From Natronococcus roseus (GTDB taxonomy: Archaea; Halobacteriota; Halobacteria; Halobacteriales; Natrialbaceae), in contig NZ_JBHLJR010000008.1 of NCBI RefSeq assembly GCF_043677095.1, positions 62,001 through 126,000 of the forward strand: 64,000 bases of DNA, in the 5' to 3' direction. Positions within the stretch are counted from its first letter, which is position 1. The number at the start of each line of letters is the position of its first letter. The translations under genes were made by a program, and so were the position numbers. The notes under the pieces were generated by a model. It saw only the letters and a program-made list of their open reading frames with translations, made no database searches and had not been told where the DNA came from. Positions 34,124 through 42,399 of this stretch are shown here, piece after piece.

Positions 34124-34198
34124 GGGCGCTTAGCTCAGTCTGGACAGAGTACTTGGCTTCGGACCAAGCTGCCGCGGGTTCAAATCCTGCAGCGCCCA
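34124..34198 (+). tRNA. tRNA-Arg (anticodon TCG)
   Basis: 75-nt cloverleaf. Acceptor GGGCGCT/AGCGCCC, D-arm with TTAGCTCAGTCTGGACAGAG, anticodon stem CTTGG/CCAAG, loop CTTCGGA giving TCG, T-arm GCGGG-TTCAAAT-CCTGC, discriminator A. No intron. It marks the boundary of the core chromosome; the integrase-bearing island starts directly after its 3' end, which presumably serves as the attachment site. Confidence 0.95.
34170..34198 (+). mobile_element. probable attachment site at the 3' end of tRNA-Arg (left end of the island)
   Basis: The 3' half of the tRNA (T-arm plus acceptor) is the usual att core for tyrosine integrases. An integrase gene lies 479 bases downstream, reading away. I found no second copy of these bases elsewhere in the window, so the right end lies beyond 64,000. 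The exact core length cannot be given without that copy. Confidence 0.5.
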
Positions 34199-34676
34199 TC
34201 CTTTTGCGGTTCACTTAGAAACCAGCGGACGGTGTAGGGGTGTTTATAAATGGTATCAGGTCTCTGAGGGGTGATTTCAACCCGAGGTATGTGACCACCC
34301 TGCCGTCCTGCGGTTTTTGGGATACAAATCCATAACCGGAGCAACACAAACCGTCTCGTTCGACGGCTTCGAAACACCCGAACCATCACTCTCCCGACAC
34401 ACTATCTAACCCCGTTGAGCAGACATCAATCAACAGACAATACGCTCCGGCGCACTACACCCACTCGGACGGCACCGAACTTCGAGTTCCACCCAGAACG
34501 ACATAGAGAAGATATCACTCCAAATGTGGTAACAAAGCTAGTTTACCGGCAAAGGAGTACGGGCATTCCTATTCCGGAATTCGAGGGTTCAGGCAGGTGA
34601 GGGTTCCGTAAAACCAATTTGCAGCGGCCTCTATGAACGTTTATCAGACACACATGACACAAATCGAAGCGGATCA
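34199..34676. other. non-coding stretch between tRNA-Arg and the integrase
   Basis: About 478 bases with clearly lower GC than the core. The small open frames here (for example 34415-34600) lack haloarchaeal composition and start context, and I do not call a gene. The last 80 bases contain the integrase promoter; no excisionase-like frame is visible. Confidence 0.4.
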
Positions 34677-35729
34677 ATGCGAGACAATGAACCTATCCCG
34701 TTGACGATGGACGAAGCGTTCGACAAACACATCGAAATCTGCGAATCCGAGGATTATGCTGAGGAGACTATCTACGCCCACCGTTCCCGGTTGGGAATGT
34801 TCCTTGGCTGGCTCGATGAAAACACAAGTGTGGCAGAAACGGCTGATCTTAACCGCCGTCACTTGCAGGACTACCGCATCCACCGGAAAAAGTCGGTGAA
34901 CAAGGTCACGCTCAAGTCTGATATGGACACCATCCGTGTTTTCGTGCGTAATATGGAGGACTACGAGGCCATTCATCCTGGGTTGCACGAGTACGTACGT
35001 AGCCCGTCTTTGGAGGGTGATGAGGGGCAGCGTAGTGATCACCTTCCCTTCGAGCGCGGCGAACAGATTCAGGAGAACCTGCGGAAGTACCACTGGGCAA
35101 GCGTCGAACACGTCCTATTCGAACTCCTGTGGAACACAGGAATGCGTATTGGCACTGCGCACAGTCTTGATGAGGATGATTTCTGTGAGGAGGAGAAGGC
35201 GATGCGTCTGCGTCACCGTCCCGAAAGCGGCACCACGTTGAAGAACGGGGAGCCTGGTGAGCGCACTGTGGGCATCGCTGACGTGGTGTGTGACGCTATT
35301 AGTGACTACCTTGAAAACCCAGAACGGCCGGATGATCCTGTGGATGAGTACGGCCGTAAGCCGCTCTTCGCGTCTCCGAATGGTGGACGTTATCATAAAA
35401 ACACTCTTCGTAACTTCGTTTATGCGGTTACGCGGCCGTGTGTGACAGAGGACGGGTGTCCGCACGAGGATTATGATGCGGAGTCGTGTCAAGCGGCTCG
35501 GAACAACAACGATGCGTGCAAGTGTCCGAGTAGTAAGGCGCCTCACGCTCTTCGTTCGGGTGCGTTGACGCGTCAGATTAAGAACGAGGTGCCGAAGTCG
35601 CTCATCAGCGACAGGGCAGACGTGAGTGAGGATGTGCTGGATGATCACTATGCGGAGTTGAGTGAGGAGGAGCAGATGGAGCTCCGTCGTGATTGGTTTG
35701 ATGAGGAGTATGATAGGGGTTCTGCGTAA
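34677..35729 (+). CDS. tyrosine recombinase / integrase
   Basis: 350 residues. N-terminal SAM-like core-binding domain (about 8-105, ETIYAHRSRLGMFLGWLDENTS). Catalytic domain about 125-345 with Arg157 (NTGMRIGTAHSL), His290 and Arg293 (PHALRSGALT), and Tyr325 in DDHYAELSEEEQ. Before box II is a cysteine cluster (C255, C261, C271, C281, C283), a feature of many haloarchaeal integrases. It most likely integrated this island into tRNA-Arg. The conserved His/Trp before the Tyr is represented by His324. Confidence 0.88.
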   Translation: MRDNEPIPLTMDEAFDKHIEICESEDYAEETIYAHRSRLGMFLGWLDENTSVAETADLNRRHLQDYRIHRKKSVNKVTLKSDMDTIRVFVRNMEDYEAIHPGLHEYVRSPSLEGDEGQRSDHLPFERGEQIQENLRKYHWASVEHVLFELLWNTGMRIGTAHSLDEDDFCEEEKAMRLRHRPESGTTLKNGEPGERTVGIADVVCDAISDYLENPERPDDPVDEYGRKPLFASPNGGRYHKNTLRNFVYAVTRPCVTEDGCPHEDYDAESCQAARNNNDACKCPSSKAPHALRSGALTRQIKNEVPKSLISDRADVSEDVLDDHYAELSEEEQMELRRDWFDEEYDRGSA

Positions 35730-35845
35730 CTGGTTTAGCCTGTAGTCGTCTGGCGTTTGATTGTGTGGGTGTTTGTGACTCACTCAGATAGTGTTAGCAA
35801 TTAACCATAAATGTGAAATTGGTTAGTTGAGAGTTTGTGACTTGT

Positions 35846-36154
35846 ATGACAGGCATTGGCACTGCAGAGGAAGGGGATAACGTCGTTTTGGAATTCAACG
35901 GTAAAACTGGCGCGGGCGATCTTGAGCTGACTGGGAAAGTCGAAGACGTTGACGGTGACGTGTTGGTAGTTGAGTTTGCGGGGAGTGATTTGCCTGGCTT
36001 CTGGACTGAGAATTATGGTAGTCGGATCAAGGTGAAGGAGTGGGGTGATGACGATGTTTTGGCCAAGTTATATTACGAGTATCGGGATATTTGGGTTGAT
36101 CTCAGGAAGGTAGATGAGATTGAAGAATTAGAAGACGTGAGAGTCAGCCGTTAG
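35846..36154 (+). CDS. hypothetical protein, beta-rich
   Basis: 102 residues from the ATG at 35846; a GTG at 35837 would add three residues. A short barrel-like pattern opens the protein (TGIGTAEEGDNVVLEFNGKTGAGDLELTGKVEDVDGDVLVVEFAG), followed by aromatic-rich segments (FWTENYGSRIKVKEWGDD and YYEYRDIWVDLRKVDEIEEL). No family recognised. It follows the integrase by 116 bases and may be an accessory gene of the element. Confidence 0.6.
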   Translation: MTGIGTAEEGDNVVLEFNGKTGAGDLELTGKVEDVDGDVLVVEFAGSDLPGFWTENYGSRIKVKEWGDDDVLAKLYYEYRDIWVDLRKVDEIEELEDVRVSR

Positions 36155-36267
36155 CTGGTTGTTTGTTGTTGGTCTTTCTGCCGAACGGTGTGTGGGTCTG
36201 TTTCTTCGTTTCCGTGGCAAATTTTTCAAACTGATGGATGAAACCCTTCTAAAACTATAAGTTATGT

Positions 36268-37509
36268 GTGAACACACCACACTCTATGGGTGTGAAACAC
36301 TTCGTACTCGTGTCGATTATGGTTTTGAGCCTCGTTGCGATGGCTCAACCTGTTTCGACAACCGCCTCGGCAGTAGACGATGACTGGGGAGACCAATGTG
36401 ATGGGGCTCCACTAATAACAGGAGACTCAGATTTACGTGAAGGGTCAATGACTCAATCATATGATCGGCAATATGCCAATCTCCAACTCCAACGGGGAAA
36501 TTATGTCACATTAGAATTCACAACTCCGAATGAGGCGCAAAGCCCGGAAGTGACAATTTCGGCGGAGCAAGACGAGGAAATTGGGGTGCGTGGTATTGAC
36601 AACGCGGGTGTTGAAGAAACCGGCCAATATGGTATGGATACTCTCATTCATCCAGAACCAGGAGAAACAGCGACAGTTGATATCTGGGCAAAGCAAGACG
36701 AGAGTCCATTTTGTATTGAGGTGAATGATCCTGACTGGGAAACACAGTATTCGTTCACGATGAGTATTGATCGAGCGTATCCAGATGTGACGCATTACGA
36801 GGTTGAGCAGCTGGAGGAAGAGATTGCTGACCTGCGGGAAGGCAATCAGGAGTCAGAGTTGGCGGAGAGCTTAGAGGAAGAGAACGAGGAATTAGAAAGT
36901 GAAATCGAGGAGTTGGAGGACGAAATCGACGGTCTCGAGGAGGAGTTAGATGGGGCTGATGAGGAAATCGCGGCGTTAGAGGAACAGATCGAGACGCTGG
37001 AGGAGCGGAACGAGAATTTGCAAGAGGAGATTGAGGAATCGGATAGTCCGGCTGATGAGCTTGATGTTGAAGTGACTCCGGCTGATGGATCTGCGTCGTT
37101 TGAGGCTGGTGAGACGGCGACAATTTCAGTTGAGGGAACGCTTTCGGAGAGTAATACTTTGTTTGCTGGTTTCCCGGAGACTCGTGAATCAGTGTCGTTT
37201 GACGAGACGGGGACTCAGGAACTGGGTTTGCCGGATGAGCCTGGTACGTATGATTTGGCGTTGCAGTCGAATTCTGCGGAAGAAGTAACGACGATAGAGG
37301 TTGAGAGCGCGGACGTTGGTGGTGAAGGAGGTGAGGGTGATGATGTTGGTGGTAATGGTGATGATTCTATTTCAAGTGATGATGGTGGTGAGGATGATGG
37401 ATCCGAAGAGCAGGAGGAAGGAATGCCTGGGTTCGGTGCTGCTGTTGCGGTCATTGCGTTGCTGACAACATTCGCGGTGGCTCGTCTTCGAGGGGGTAAG
37501 ACAGAATAG
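36268..37509 (+). CDS. secreted, PGF-CTERM surface protein with coiled coil
   Basis: 413 residues. Signal peptide from about residue 7 (MGVKHFVLVSIMVLSLVAMAQPVSTTASA, predicted cleavage ~36). A beta domain (about 40-175) follows, then a long acidic coiled coil (about 182-262: EIADLREGNQ..., EIEELEDEIDGLEEELDGADEEIAALEEQIETLEERNENL), an Ig-like domain (about 268-345) and a Gly/Asp/Ser linker. The tail EGMPGFGAAVAVIALLTTFAVARLRGGKTE is a PGF-CTERM signal (PGF, hydrophobic helix, basic end) that archaeosortase A processes to lipid-anchor the protein. Likely a surface adhesin or spike-like protein of the element. Confidence 0.75.
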   Translation: MNTPHSMGVKHFVLVSIMVLSLVAMAQPVSTTASAVDDDWGDQCDGAPLITGDSDLREGSMTQSYDRQYANLQLQRGNYVTLEFTTPNEAQSPEVTISAEQDEEIGVRGIDNAGVEETGQYGMDTLIHPEPGETATVDIWAKQDESPFCIEVNDPDWETQYSFTMSIDRAYPDVTHYEVEQLEEEIADLREGNQESELAESLEEENEELESEIEELEDEIDGLEEELDGADEEIAALEEQIETLEERNENLQEEIEESDSPADELDVEVTPADGSASFEAGETATISVEGTLSESNTLFAGFPETRESVSFDETGTQELGLPDEPGTYDLALQSNSAEEVTTIEVESADVGGEGGEGDDVGGNGDDSISSDDGGEDDGSEEQEEGMPGFGAAVAVIALLTTFAVARLRGGKTE

Positions 37510-37521
37510 GAATTGTAGTAG

Positions 37522-38120
37522 TTATTCTTCTCGGCGCCAGACGATGCGTAAGTCGTCTGGTTCTGCGACGATGTTGTCTGCGTGGCTGCGGAATCGTCGT
37601 CGTTCGTCATCGGGTTTGTAGGTTTCTCCTTCATTGACTTCGGTTCCTGCTTCTGCGAGGTATTCTGGTGTGATGTAACCGATAATGCGTACGCGCCCGG
37701 AAGTGGTGACTTCCGTAAGGAAGTACATATCAATCTGACTTCGGTGTTTCTCGAACTTCTCGCGTTTCACTTTCAGGAGTGGTTCTCCCACGCACCATCG
37801 CTGATCTGCCCACATATTTCCGCGTACCAAATCACTGCCAGTCGCTTGTTCGGTAAGGTGATATCAGCTGACCTGCTCCAGTCAAGACTCGCCTCTGCTC
37901 GACTACTCTTCACTTCATGTTTCTCAGCGTGGTAGGCATCAAAGCCGTCCTCGATGGCCGTCCAGACGCGTGTTACGTCTGTAACCCGTGCCCATCCACT
38001 CCCTTCTTCGAACTCGTCATCCATCTCGCTGATGGTTTGTTCTGCAACTCCTGCCGCCTTGTCGAACGGAATGTCTTTGTTGTCGTAACTGTCTTCGTCA
38101 GATCCTGTATTTCGTGTCAT
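37522..38120 (-). pseudogene. frameshifted PD-(D/E)XK-nuclease-like gene
   Basis: Two minus-strand frames together read as one protein. The first (from ATG 38120, TRNTGSDEDSYDNKDIPF) continues through ARVTDVTRVWTAIEDGFDAYHAEKHEVKSSR and DWSRSADI. The second resumes with YHLTEQATGSDLVRGNMWADQRWCV and ends VAEPDDLRIVWRREE at 37522. The switch falls at the bases gatatcac near 37855-37862 and can be repaired by adding one base. Residues D-x(n)-E-x-K (DGFDAY...HEVKSSR) and the later Q are those of a PD-(D/E)XK-like fold, so this is a possible inactivated nuclease. About 200 residues when repaired. A sequencing error is possible. Confidence 0.55.
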
Positions 38121-38168
38121 AAGTCTAATTAAAACTTGTATGGCAACAATGGTCAACACTTAGGCATC

Positions 38169-38453
38169 TGAAGTCGCAACGGGGAGTCGAACCCCGTCCC
38201 ACCCATCGTGGGTGAGGATCCATCTACTTGCGTGGTATGCTAAATTCTCTCAAATTTGAAGGGACTCGCTTCCTCACACAGATTGTGAGGCGTAGGGCGA
38301 CATCCGCCATCCATCAAGGTTTCAGGGGCCTTGTAGTCCCATTAGAACCCTCGAAACACCCCAAAACGGGAGAGACGAGGGCTTTTCGCCTCCATACATC
38401 CGGGCTCAAGTGCGAATTCGTCCGCGTTGCCCTTCAGCGGTAGGGTACTACCC
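38169..38453 (-). other. highly structured element: possible non-coding RNA or relic of a transposon end
   Basis: The two ends pair: TGAAG-G-GCAACG (38425-38436) with CGTTGC-GA-CTTCA (38169-38181). Inside, at the 38179-38197 end, is a tRNA T-arm-like hairpin CGGGG-TTCGACT-CCCCG, preceded by the stem TCCTCACCC-ACGA-TGGGTGGGA, which looks like a type II variable arm. Further along are hairpins CCTCACA/TGTGAGG, GGCG/CGCC and GAGGC/GCCTC, and at the other end GGTAG-TACC-CTACC. There is no open frame of note. It lies between the frameshifted nuclease gene and the winged-helix gene. The hairpin order resembles the right end/omega RNA region of IS200/IS605-type elements, but no tnpB is nearby. Confidence 0.4.
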
Positions 38454-38646
38454 TGCTCGTTGGCGTTTGCCGGTAATTATTTTGGTTCGTCAGTCTTCTT
38501 CTTTTCTTCTTATTATTTCATTGGTGGTAGTGGTTAATAAGTGTTAATACCCTTAGAGTAACAGAATTAACTAATCCTCTTAGTACATATTCTTTTGATA
38601 AAGAGTATATTGTTTTAAATACCTCTAAAGCGTATACAAACACACA
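38454..38646. other. AT-rich leader before the winged-helix gene
   Basis: This 190-base stretch turns strikingly AT-rich (repeated ttaata and tattt runs around 38510-38630). The sequence tatattgttttaaa near 38605-38620 could be the TATA element of the gene at 38647. No gene is seen. Confidence 0.4.
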
Positions 38647-38880
38647 ATGGAAGCACGAGAACAACACAACATCTACATCAACGACGCAGACGAAGCAATC
38701 CTGCAAGAAATCCAAACGAACGGCCGAGCAACAACAGGACTCCTCGCAGATATCATCGGGAAATCCCATCCCTACATTTCCAAGCGCGTCACACGCCTCT
38801 GCGAACACAAAGTCCTCGTAGAAGTTGCCAGCGGGCTGTACGACACACCGCAGCAAGCAGAAACGTACCTTCCCGAATAG
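38647..38880 (+). CDS. small winged-helix transcription regulator
   Basis: 77 residues. A single MarR/ArsR-like winged helix-turn-helix: NDADEAILQEIQTNGRATTGLLADIIGKSHPYISKRVTRLCEHKVLVEVASGLYDTP, recognition helix SHPYISKRVTRLC, wing after VLVEVAS. Acidic in part; no ligand domain. The AT-rich region upstream is probably its own operator/promoter. Typical of small regulators carried by haloviruses and integrated elements. Confidence 0.75.
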   Translation: MEAREQHNIYINDADEAILQEIQTNGRATTGLLADIIGKSHPYISKRVTRLCEHKVLVEVASGLYDTPQQAETYLPE

Positions 38881-38914
38881 GAATTTCAAACCACACGCCA
38901 TTATCATCAAAGAA

Positions 38915-39886
38915 CTACTGAAAGAACTTCGACAGCTCCGGCGCAGAATCAGTTGACACACCACCTACCTTCTCAACTGCACGATACATCTGCCCATACG
39001 GCGCCGGAGAAAACGACGCGATATCATCACCGAACGACTGATACGCTTCGATGGATGCTTCTGCGGCTGCCTCTGCGAGTTCTTCATCAGTGGGCTCGTG
39101 GCGAAGCGCGTTCAGACGCATACCAATATTAAATCGAAGGGCAGCTGCCTCCAACTCAATCTCACGTTGACTCATCTGCCCTATCTCAACGAACATCCCC
39201 CCATTTTTCTCAGGGAAGGAGTTGACGTCTCCGTCAACAGTAATATGCACAGTGTACGCAGAAGTTTGCAGCACTGCTCTAAGATCTGGTTCGTCATCGT
39301 CTGACTCAGACACCATTTTAGACCACAATGCGTAGACATTCGCGTGCTCATCGCGTACCACTCTCTCAACGATCGTGTCATCGAAGATATCACCAGATAG
39401 TGTCTCTCCATCAATTGTTCGCAGCGGCTCCATTGACTCGATTTTATCAAACAAATCCATAGGCCCATCCACAATATTCCCAGACTTATACACCTCAACA
39501 GTGAGGTGATCCCGCCACGGACGAACCACGTTCGGGAACAGCCAAACAGGATAGTACGTCTCAACGCGGCCAGATCTAACTACGTACACTGCTTCCGCAT
39601 CCGCAAAATCAACACTGTATCCAAGGGCTTGTAGTGGCACACGCTGTGCTAATGGATTAGAGTCGATTGCACTCCCGTCTGCTTTTGTATATTCAGATGG
39701 GCATTTGCTGAGCTGCGGTAGTGGCTCGATCGAACCGAGGCTGTGTGGGTCTACGTAGCCATTGCTATCGTCGACTTCTTCTATCAAAACATCACGGAGC
39801 TGAAGGTCTTGCGCGCCATTATGACTATAGTAGATGTCATATTCCCCATCGTCAACCTGAAAGGCTACGTTCGCTCCGTGACTCAT
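38915..39886 (-). CDS. DUF6735-like haloarchaeal protein
   Basis: 323 residues, soluble, acidic. The start SHGANVAFQVDDGEYDIYYSHNGAQDLQLRDVL matches the recurring G-x-x-A...Y-x-x-x-Y-S-H-x-G-A motif of a family (DUF6735, recalled) seen in haloarchaeal genomes and integrated elements. The rest is alpha/beta with no catalytic pattern. The C-terminal 60 residues are mainly helical (EELAEAAAEASIEAYQSFGDD). Function unknown. Confidence 0.65.
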   Translation of the reverse strand: MSHGANVAFQVDDGEYDIYYSHNGAQDLQLRDVLIEEVDDSNGYVDPHSLGSIEPLPQLSKCPSEYTKADGSAIDSNPLAQRVPLQALGYSVDFADAEAVYVVRSGRVETYYPVWLFPNVVRPWRDHLTVEVYKSGNIVDGPMDLFDKIESMEPLRTIDGETLSGDIFDDTIVERVVRDEHANVYALWSKMVSESDDDEPDLRAVLQTSAYTVHITVDGDVNSFPEKNGGMFVEIGQMSQREIELEAAALRFNIGMRLNALRHEPTDEELAEAAAEASIEAYQSFGDDIASFSPAPYGQMYRAVEKVGGVSTDSAPELSKFFQ

Positions 39887-40365
39887 TCTACACCACCTCG
39901 TCCTACACTTCCTGATTTTGTCGAGATTATTCGCCGTTTTGCTGTCATTTTTGCATTTATTCGTTTACATGGGTGACTTATAAACACTAGCTCAGCTAGG
40001 AAATTGACTTCGTTCTTCGCAACCGTCAGTCGCGTATTGTAAGGGAAGTTGGGGCCGCAACCGCAACTGCACTGCACCGCGTGAACCAGATGAACCAGTC
40101 GTGATATGGTGTTTCCAGTGCGTGCCTTGTCACCTCGTACTTGTATGATAGCGCGAGATGTTACTTGAATGCCGGCACGGGCGCGCTGCTATCCACACCA
40201 GGTTAAGCGTTTAGTCCCGTTATGTGGTCTAAACAGTGTTTTCTCGTCGGAGAACGCAACACCACGTATGACACACGGCGCAGAATCAGATTGGGTAGTA
40301 TCGATACACGATATGATTGAGGGCGAATACCACACTTTGGACGCCGCTGAAGAAGAGATCCAGCG
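39887..40365. other. mostly non-coding gap
   Basis: About 480 bases between the DUF6735-like gene and the small zinc-protein operon, both on the minus strand. The region has mixed composition. A possible short plus-strand frame, 40268-40369 (THGAESDWVVSIHDMIEGEY...), has halophilic composition and could encode a 33-residue protein; it overlaps the end of the next gene by four bases and is uncertain. Confidence 0.35.
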
Positions 40366-40569
40366 TTAGAAGATTTCTTCGAAGTCTCGCGGTGGGTCTC
40401 CATCACCAACCCAATGATGACCACTAAACACTTCCACGTCACTATGCCCAGTTTCCCGAGCGTGCTCGAGAGCGTAACGATACGCGAAAAGTCGTTCGTC
40501 ACCTTGGAAGTCAACTGGAACGGGATACACCTTCCCCTGGCACTCGTTGCAACGAACAACGTAACTCAC
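40366..40569 (-). CDS. small Cys-containing protein (operon member 3)
   Basis: 67 residues. The start SYVVRCNECQGKVYPVPVDFQGDERLFAYRYALEHARETGHSDVEVF has one C-x2-C pair and later His residues (HSD, GHHW), a possible zinc site with a helix holding H-x-x-E-T-G-H. It overlaps the preceding gene by four bases (40566-40569), so the genes are translationally coupled. Unknown role. Confidence 0.6.
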   Translation of the reverse strand: MSYVVRCNECQGKVYPVPVDFQGDERLFAYRYALEHARETGHSDVEVFSGHHWVGDGDPPRDFEEIF

Positions 40570-40784
40570 CGTTCATCACCCTCGAGTTGCTCGAGCTGCT
40601 CAAGGATGCGTTCAACCTTCCTGTACTCGTTTCCGCAGCCAAGGCAACGACGGTACTCGACAATCAAACCCTCATACTCACCTGGACTGAAATCGTACGG
40701 ACGTGGTTCCTCACGCGGCATTGGATGAGACAGTGAGAATTCCCCGCATTCAGGACACCGTTCACCATTAATCGGCATCCCCAT
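40566..40784 (-). CDS. zinc-ribbon protein (operon member 2)
   Basis: 72 residues from the ATG at 40784 (MGMPINGERCPECGEF). Two C-x2-C pairs (RCPECGEFSL...RRCLGCGNEYRKVERIL) form a classical zinc ribbon. The start overlaps the previous gene's end by about 17 bases. The C-terminal helix is probably a dimer or partner-binding element. Common in haloarchaeal plasmids and viruses; function unknown. Confidence 0.6.
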   Translation of the reverse strand: MGMPINGERCPECGEFSLSHPMPREEPRPYDFSPGEYEGLIVEYRRCLGCGNEYRKVERILEQLEQLEGDER

Positions 40785-41067
40785 CACCCCTGTTCTCTGA
40801 GGAATCTCGAAGTGCTTCAACGAGATCTTCCCGAAGTTCCTTGTTCACTTCCTCAATCTTCTCAGCACGCTCACGGTACCGCTCACGATCCACAAACACG
40901 CCCTCCAAGATCGACGCCGAATCGACTTCCTCGCGTACACGCGCATCATCAATGATATCACGAACCAACGCTGAAAGATTGATCTCTGATTCCCGAAGCC
41001 ATTCCTGCTGCTCTTCACTGATCAATATCGTTGTGTGAGTTAGTTCACTTTCTGTTTCTTCGCTCAC
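40768..41067 (-). CDS. ribbon-helix-helix-like small protein (operon member 1)
   Basis: 99 residues. The beginning TTILISEEQQEWLRESEINLSALVRDIIDDARVRE fits a ribbon-helix-helix dimer: strand TTILISE, two helices, the S/T-x-x-V-R-D turn. The C-terminal half is a coiled coil (RERYRERAEKIEEVNKELREDLVEALRDSS). A DNA-binding regulator of this operon is likely. First gene of the three-gene run. Confidence 0.6.
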   Translation of the reverse strand: MSEETESELTHTTILISEEQQEWLRESEINLSALVRDIIDDARVREEVDSASILEGVFVDRERYRERAEKIEEVNKELREDLVEALRDSSENRGDGDAD

Positions 41068-41117
41068 AAATTAATATATTCGTTCTGACTTTTTAAACCC
41101 GGTCAAAAACCAGACAG

Positions 41118-41885
41118 TCAACTCGAAGGTTCGATATCTTCCAACGCTTCCTGAACCTTCTCATCATCAGCCTCACCGTTCAAATACCACTCCCGGCGCT
41201 CCTCGTCCTTATCAATATTCATCAGCGTCTGACGAGTACAATTTGGCAACTCTCGAGCAACAGCACGATAAGACTCTCCTGCTTCTAACTTCTCCAAAGC
41301 CTCAGCAACATCGAAGAAACCTGTCTCGCCAGACTCGTAATCAGGAGAAACGAGAGGGTGAAGATACCCCTCATCACTCCTAGTGAAACCCTTAGGAACT
41401 TGACCAAGCCACTTCCCATCCTTTCGAGCTCTCCTCAGTCCAGACTCAGTCCTCCGTATCAACTGACGACGTTCTTCAGTGTACACCATTCCAACAATAT
41501 CCGCGACAAATCGGTTGGTACCGTCTGGCTTGATCCGTTCAACTTTCCCATTCGTAATGTGAACGGTTGTGTCGTTATCTTCGCACGCGTCAAAGAACTC
41601 TTGGATGATGCTTCCACGACGTCCTATTCGGCTAATCTCCCAGACAACCACGTGATCTACCTCACCGCTTTTGATCCCTTCTAACAGATTGAGATATCCT
41701 TCACGATCTCGCTCAGAGCCACTCACGTCCAAGTCAACGTGTTCAGTGACAGTTGATGGATCAATGTCTGTGTTCTCGATGAACCACTCGTCCAAGTCGT
41801 CTTTCTGGTGACTGGTTTCCTGTGTGTCTGTGCTCCCTCTGATGTACTTCTCGTAAACTTCTACTGATGTGTTATCGGTTGTCAT
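41118..41885 (-). CDS. serine recombinase (resolvase/invertase family)
   Basis: 255 residues from the ATG at 41885; ATGs at 41921 and 41996 would lengthen it. N-terminal catalytic domain with the active Ser18 in KYIRGSTDTQETSHQ, then VWEISRIGRRGSIIQEFFDACEDND and TEERRQLIRRTESGLRRARKDG, where the paired Arg residues support DNA contact. The C-terminal part (SYRAVARELPNCTRQTLMNIDKD) is an HTH for site binding. Length is that of small resolvases or invertases. It may act on an inverting or co-integrate-resolving site inside the island; no such site was located. Confidence 0.8.
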   Translation of the reverse strand: MTTDNTSVEVYEKYIRGSTDTQETSHQKDDLDEWFIENTDIDPSTVTEHVDLDVSGSERDREGYLNLLEGIKSGEVDHVVVWEISRIGRRGSIIQEFFDACEDNDTTVHITNGKVERIKPDGTNRFVADIVGMVYTEERRQLIRRTESGLRRARKDGKWLGQVPKGFTRSDEGYLHPLVSPDYESGETGFFDVAEALEKLEAGESYRAVARELPNCTRQTLMNIDKDEERREWYLNGEADDEKVQEALEDIEPSS

Positions 41886-42108
41886 AATTTTGTTCCGAAT
41901 CTCGTTTGAGTGGGTTACCATTTTACCACCGAAATCATACTTAAAGAGCTGCTCTCGCTTACATACCTGCAAACAATCACCCGTCCGTTTTACCACTCAT
42001 TACGAATTACTCGCCCACCCAACTTAAACGCCGGCAAACATCTGTCTCGAAGGAGCATCGAGGGCACTGAGCAAGTCAATTAAAACTTATCAACGAACAC
42101 ACACAAAT

Positions 42109-42345
42109 ATGTCGAAATACAATTGCTCAGTCTGCGACTTCGGAACTGGCAATTCGATCGCGATGCAACAACACGCAAAGAAGCACAAGAACACCTACAG
42201 GAGATATCAAGGCAAATACGACGCCTATGAAGATGTCCGAAAATTCTTCCGTGAGAACCCCGGTCTAATGCGCACGGAATCGAAATCGAACCAGCCAGCT
42301 TCAGAGCACGAAGATCAATCCACGCTAACCAACTTCAACGAGTGA
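42109..42345 (+). CDS. C2H2-type zinc-finger protein
   Basis: 78 residues. One C-x2-C-x(n)-H-x3-H finger: YNCSVCDFGTGNSIAMQQHAKKHKN, followed by a basic helix KNTYRRYQGKYDAYEDVRKFFRE. Such single fingers are frequent in haloarchaeal viruses and plasmids and bind DNA or partner proteins. Oriented against the serine recombinase; its stop precedes the hamB stop by 55 bases. Confidence 0.7.
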   Translation: MSKYNCSVCDFGTGNSIAMQQHAKKHKNTYRRYQGKYDAYEDVRKFFRENPGLMRTESKSNQPASEHEDQSTLTNFNE

Positions 42346-42399
42346 AATCAGTTCCTCACTTCAAGCTCCAACTCAACCCTCTCATTATCACCAATCAAG

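Noticed and set aside
34415..34600. 61-residue frame between tRNA-Arg and integrase
   Set aside because: Basic, no conserved pattern and no promoter; considered chance.
38169..38240. A complete tRNA gene at 38.2 kb
   Set aside because: T-arm-like and variable-arm-like hairpins are there, but no acceptor pairing partner, no D-arm and no anticodon arm could be found.
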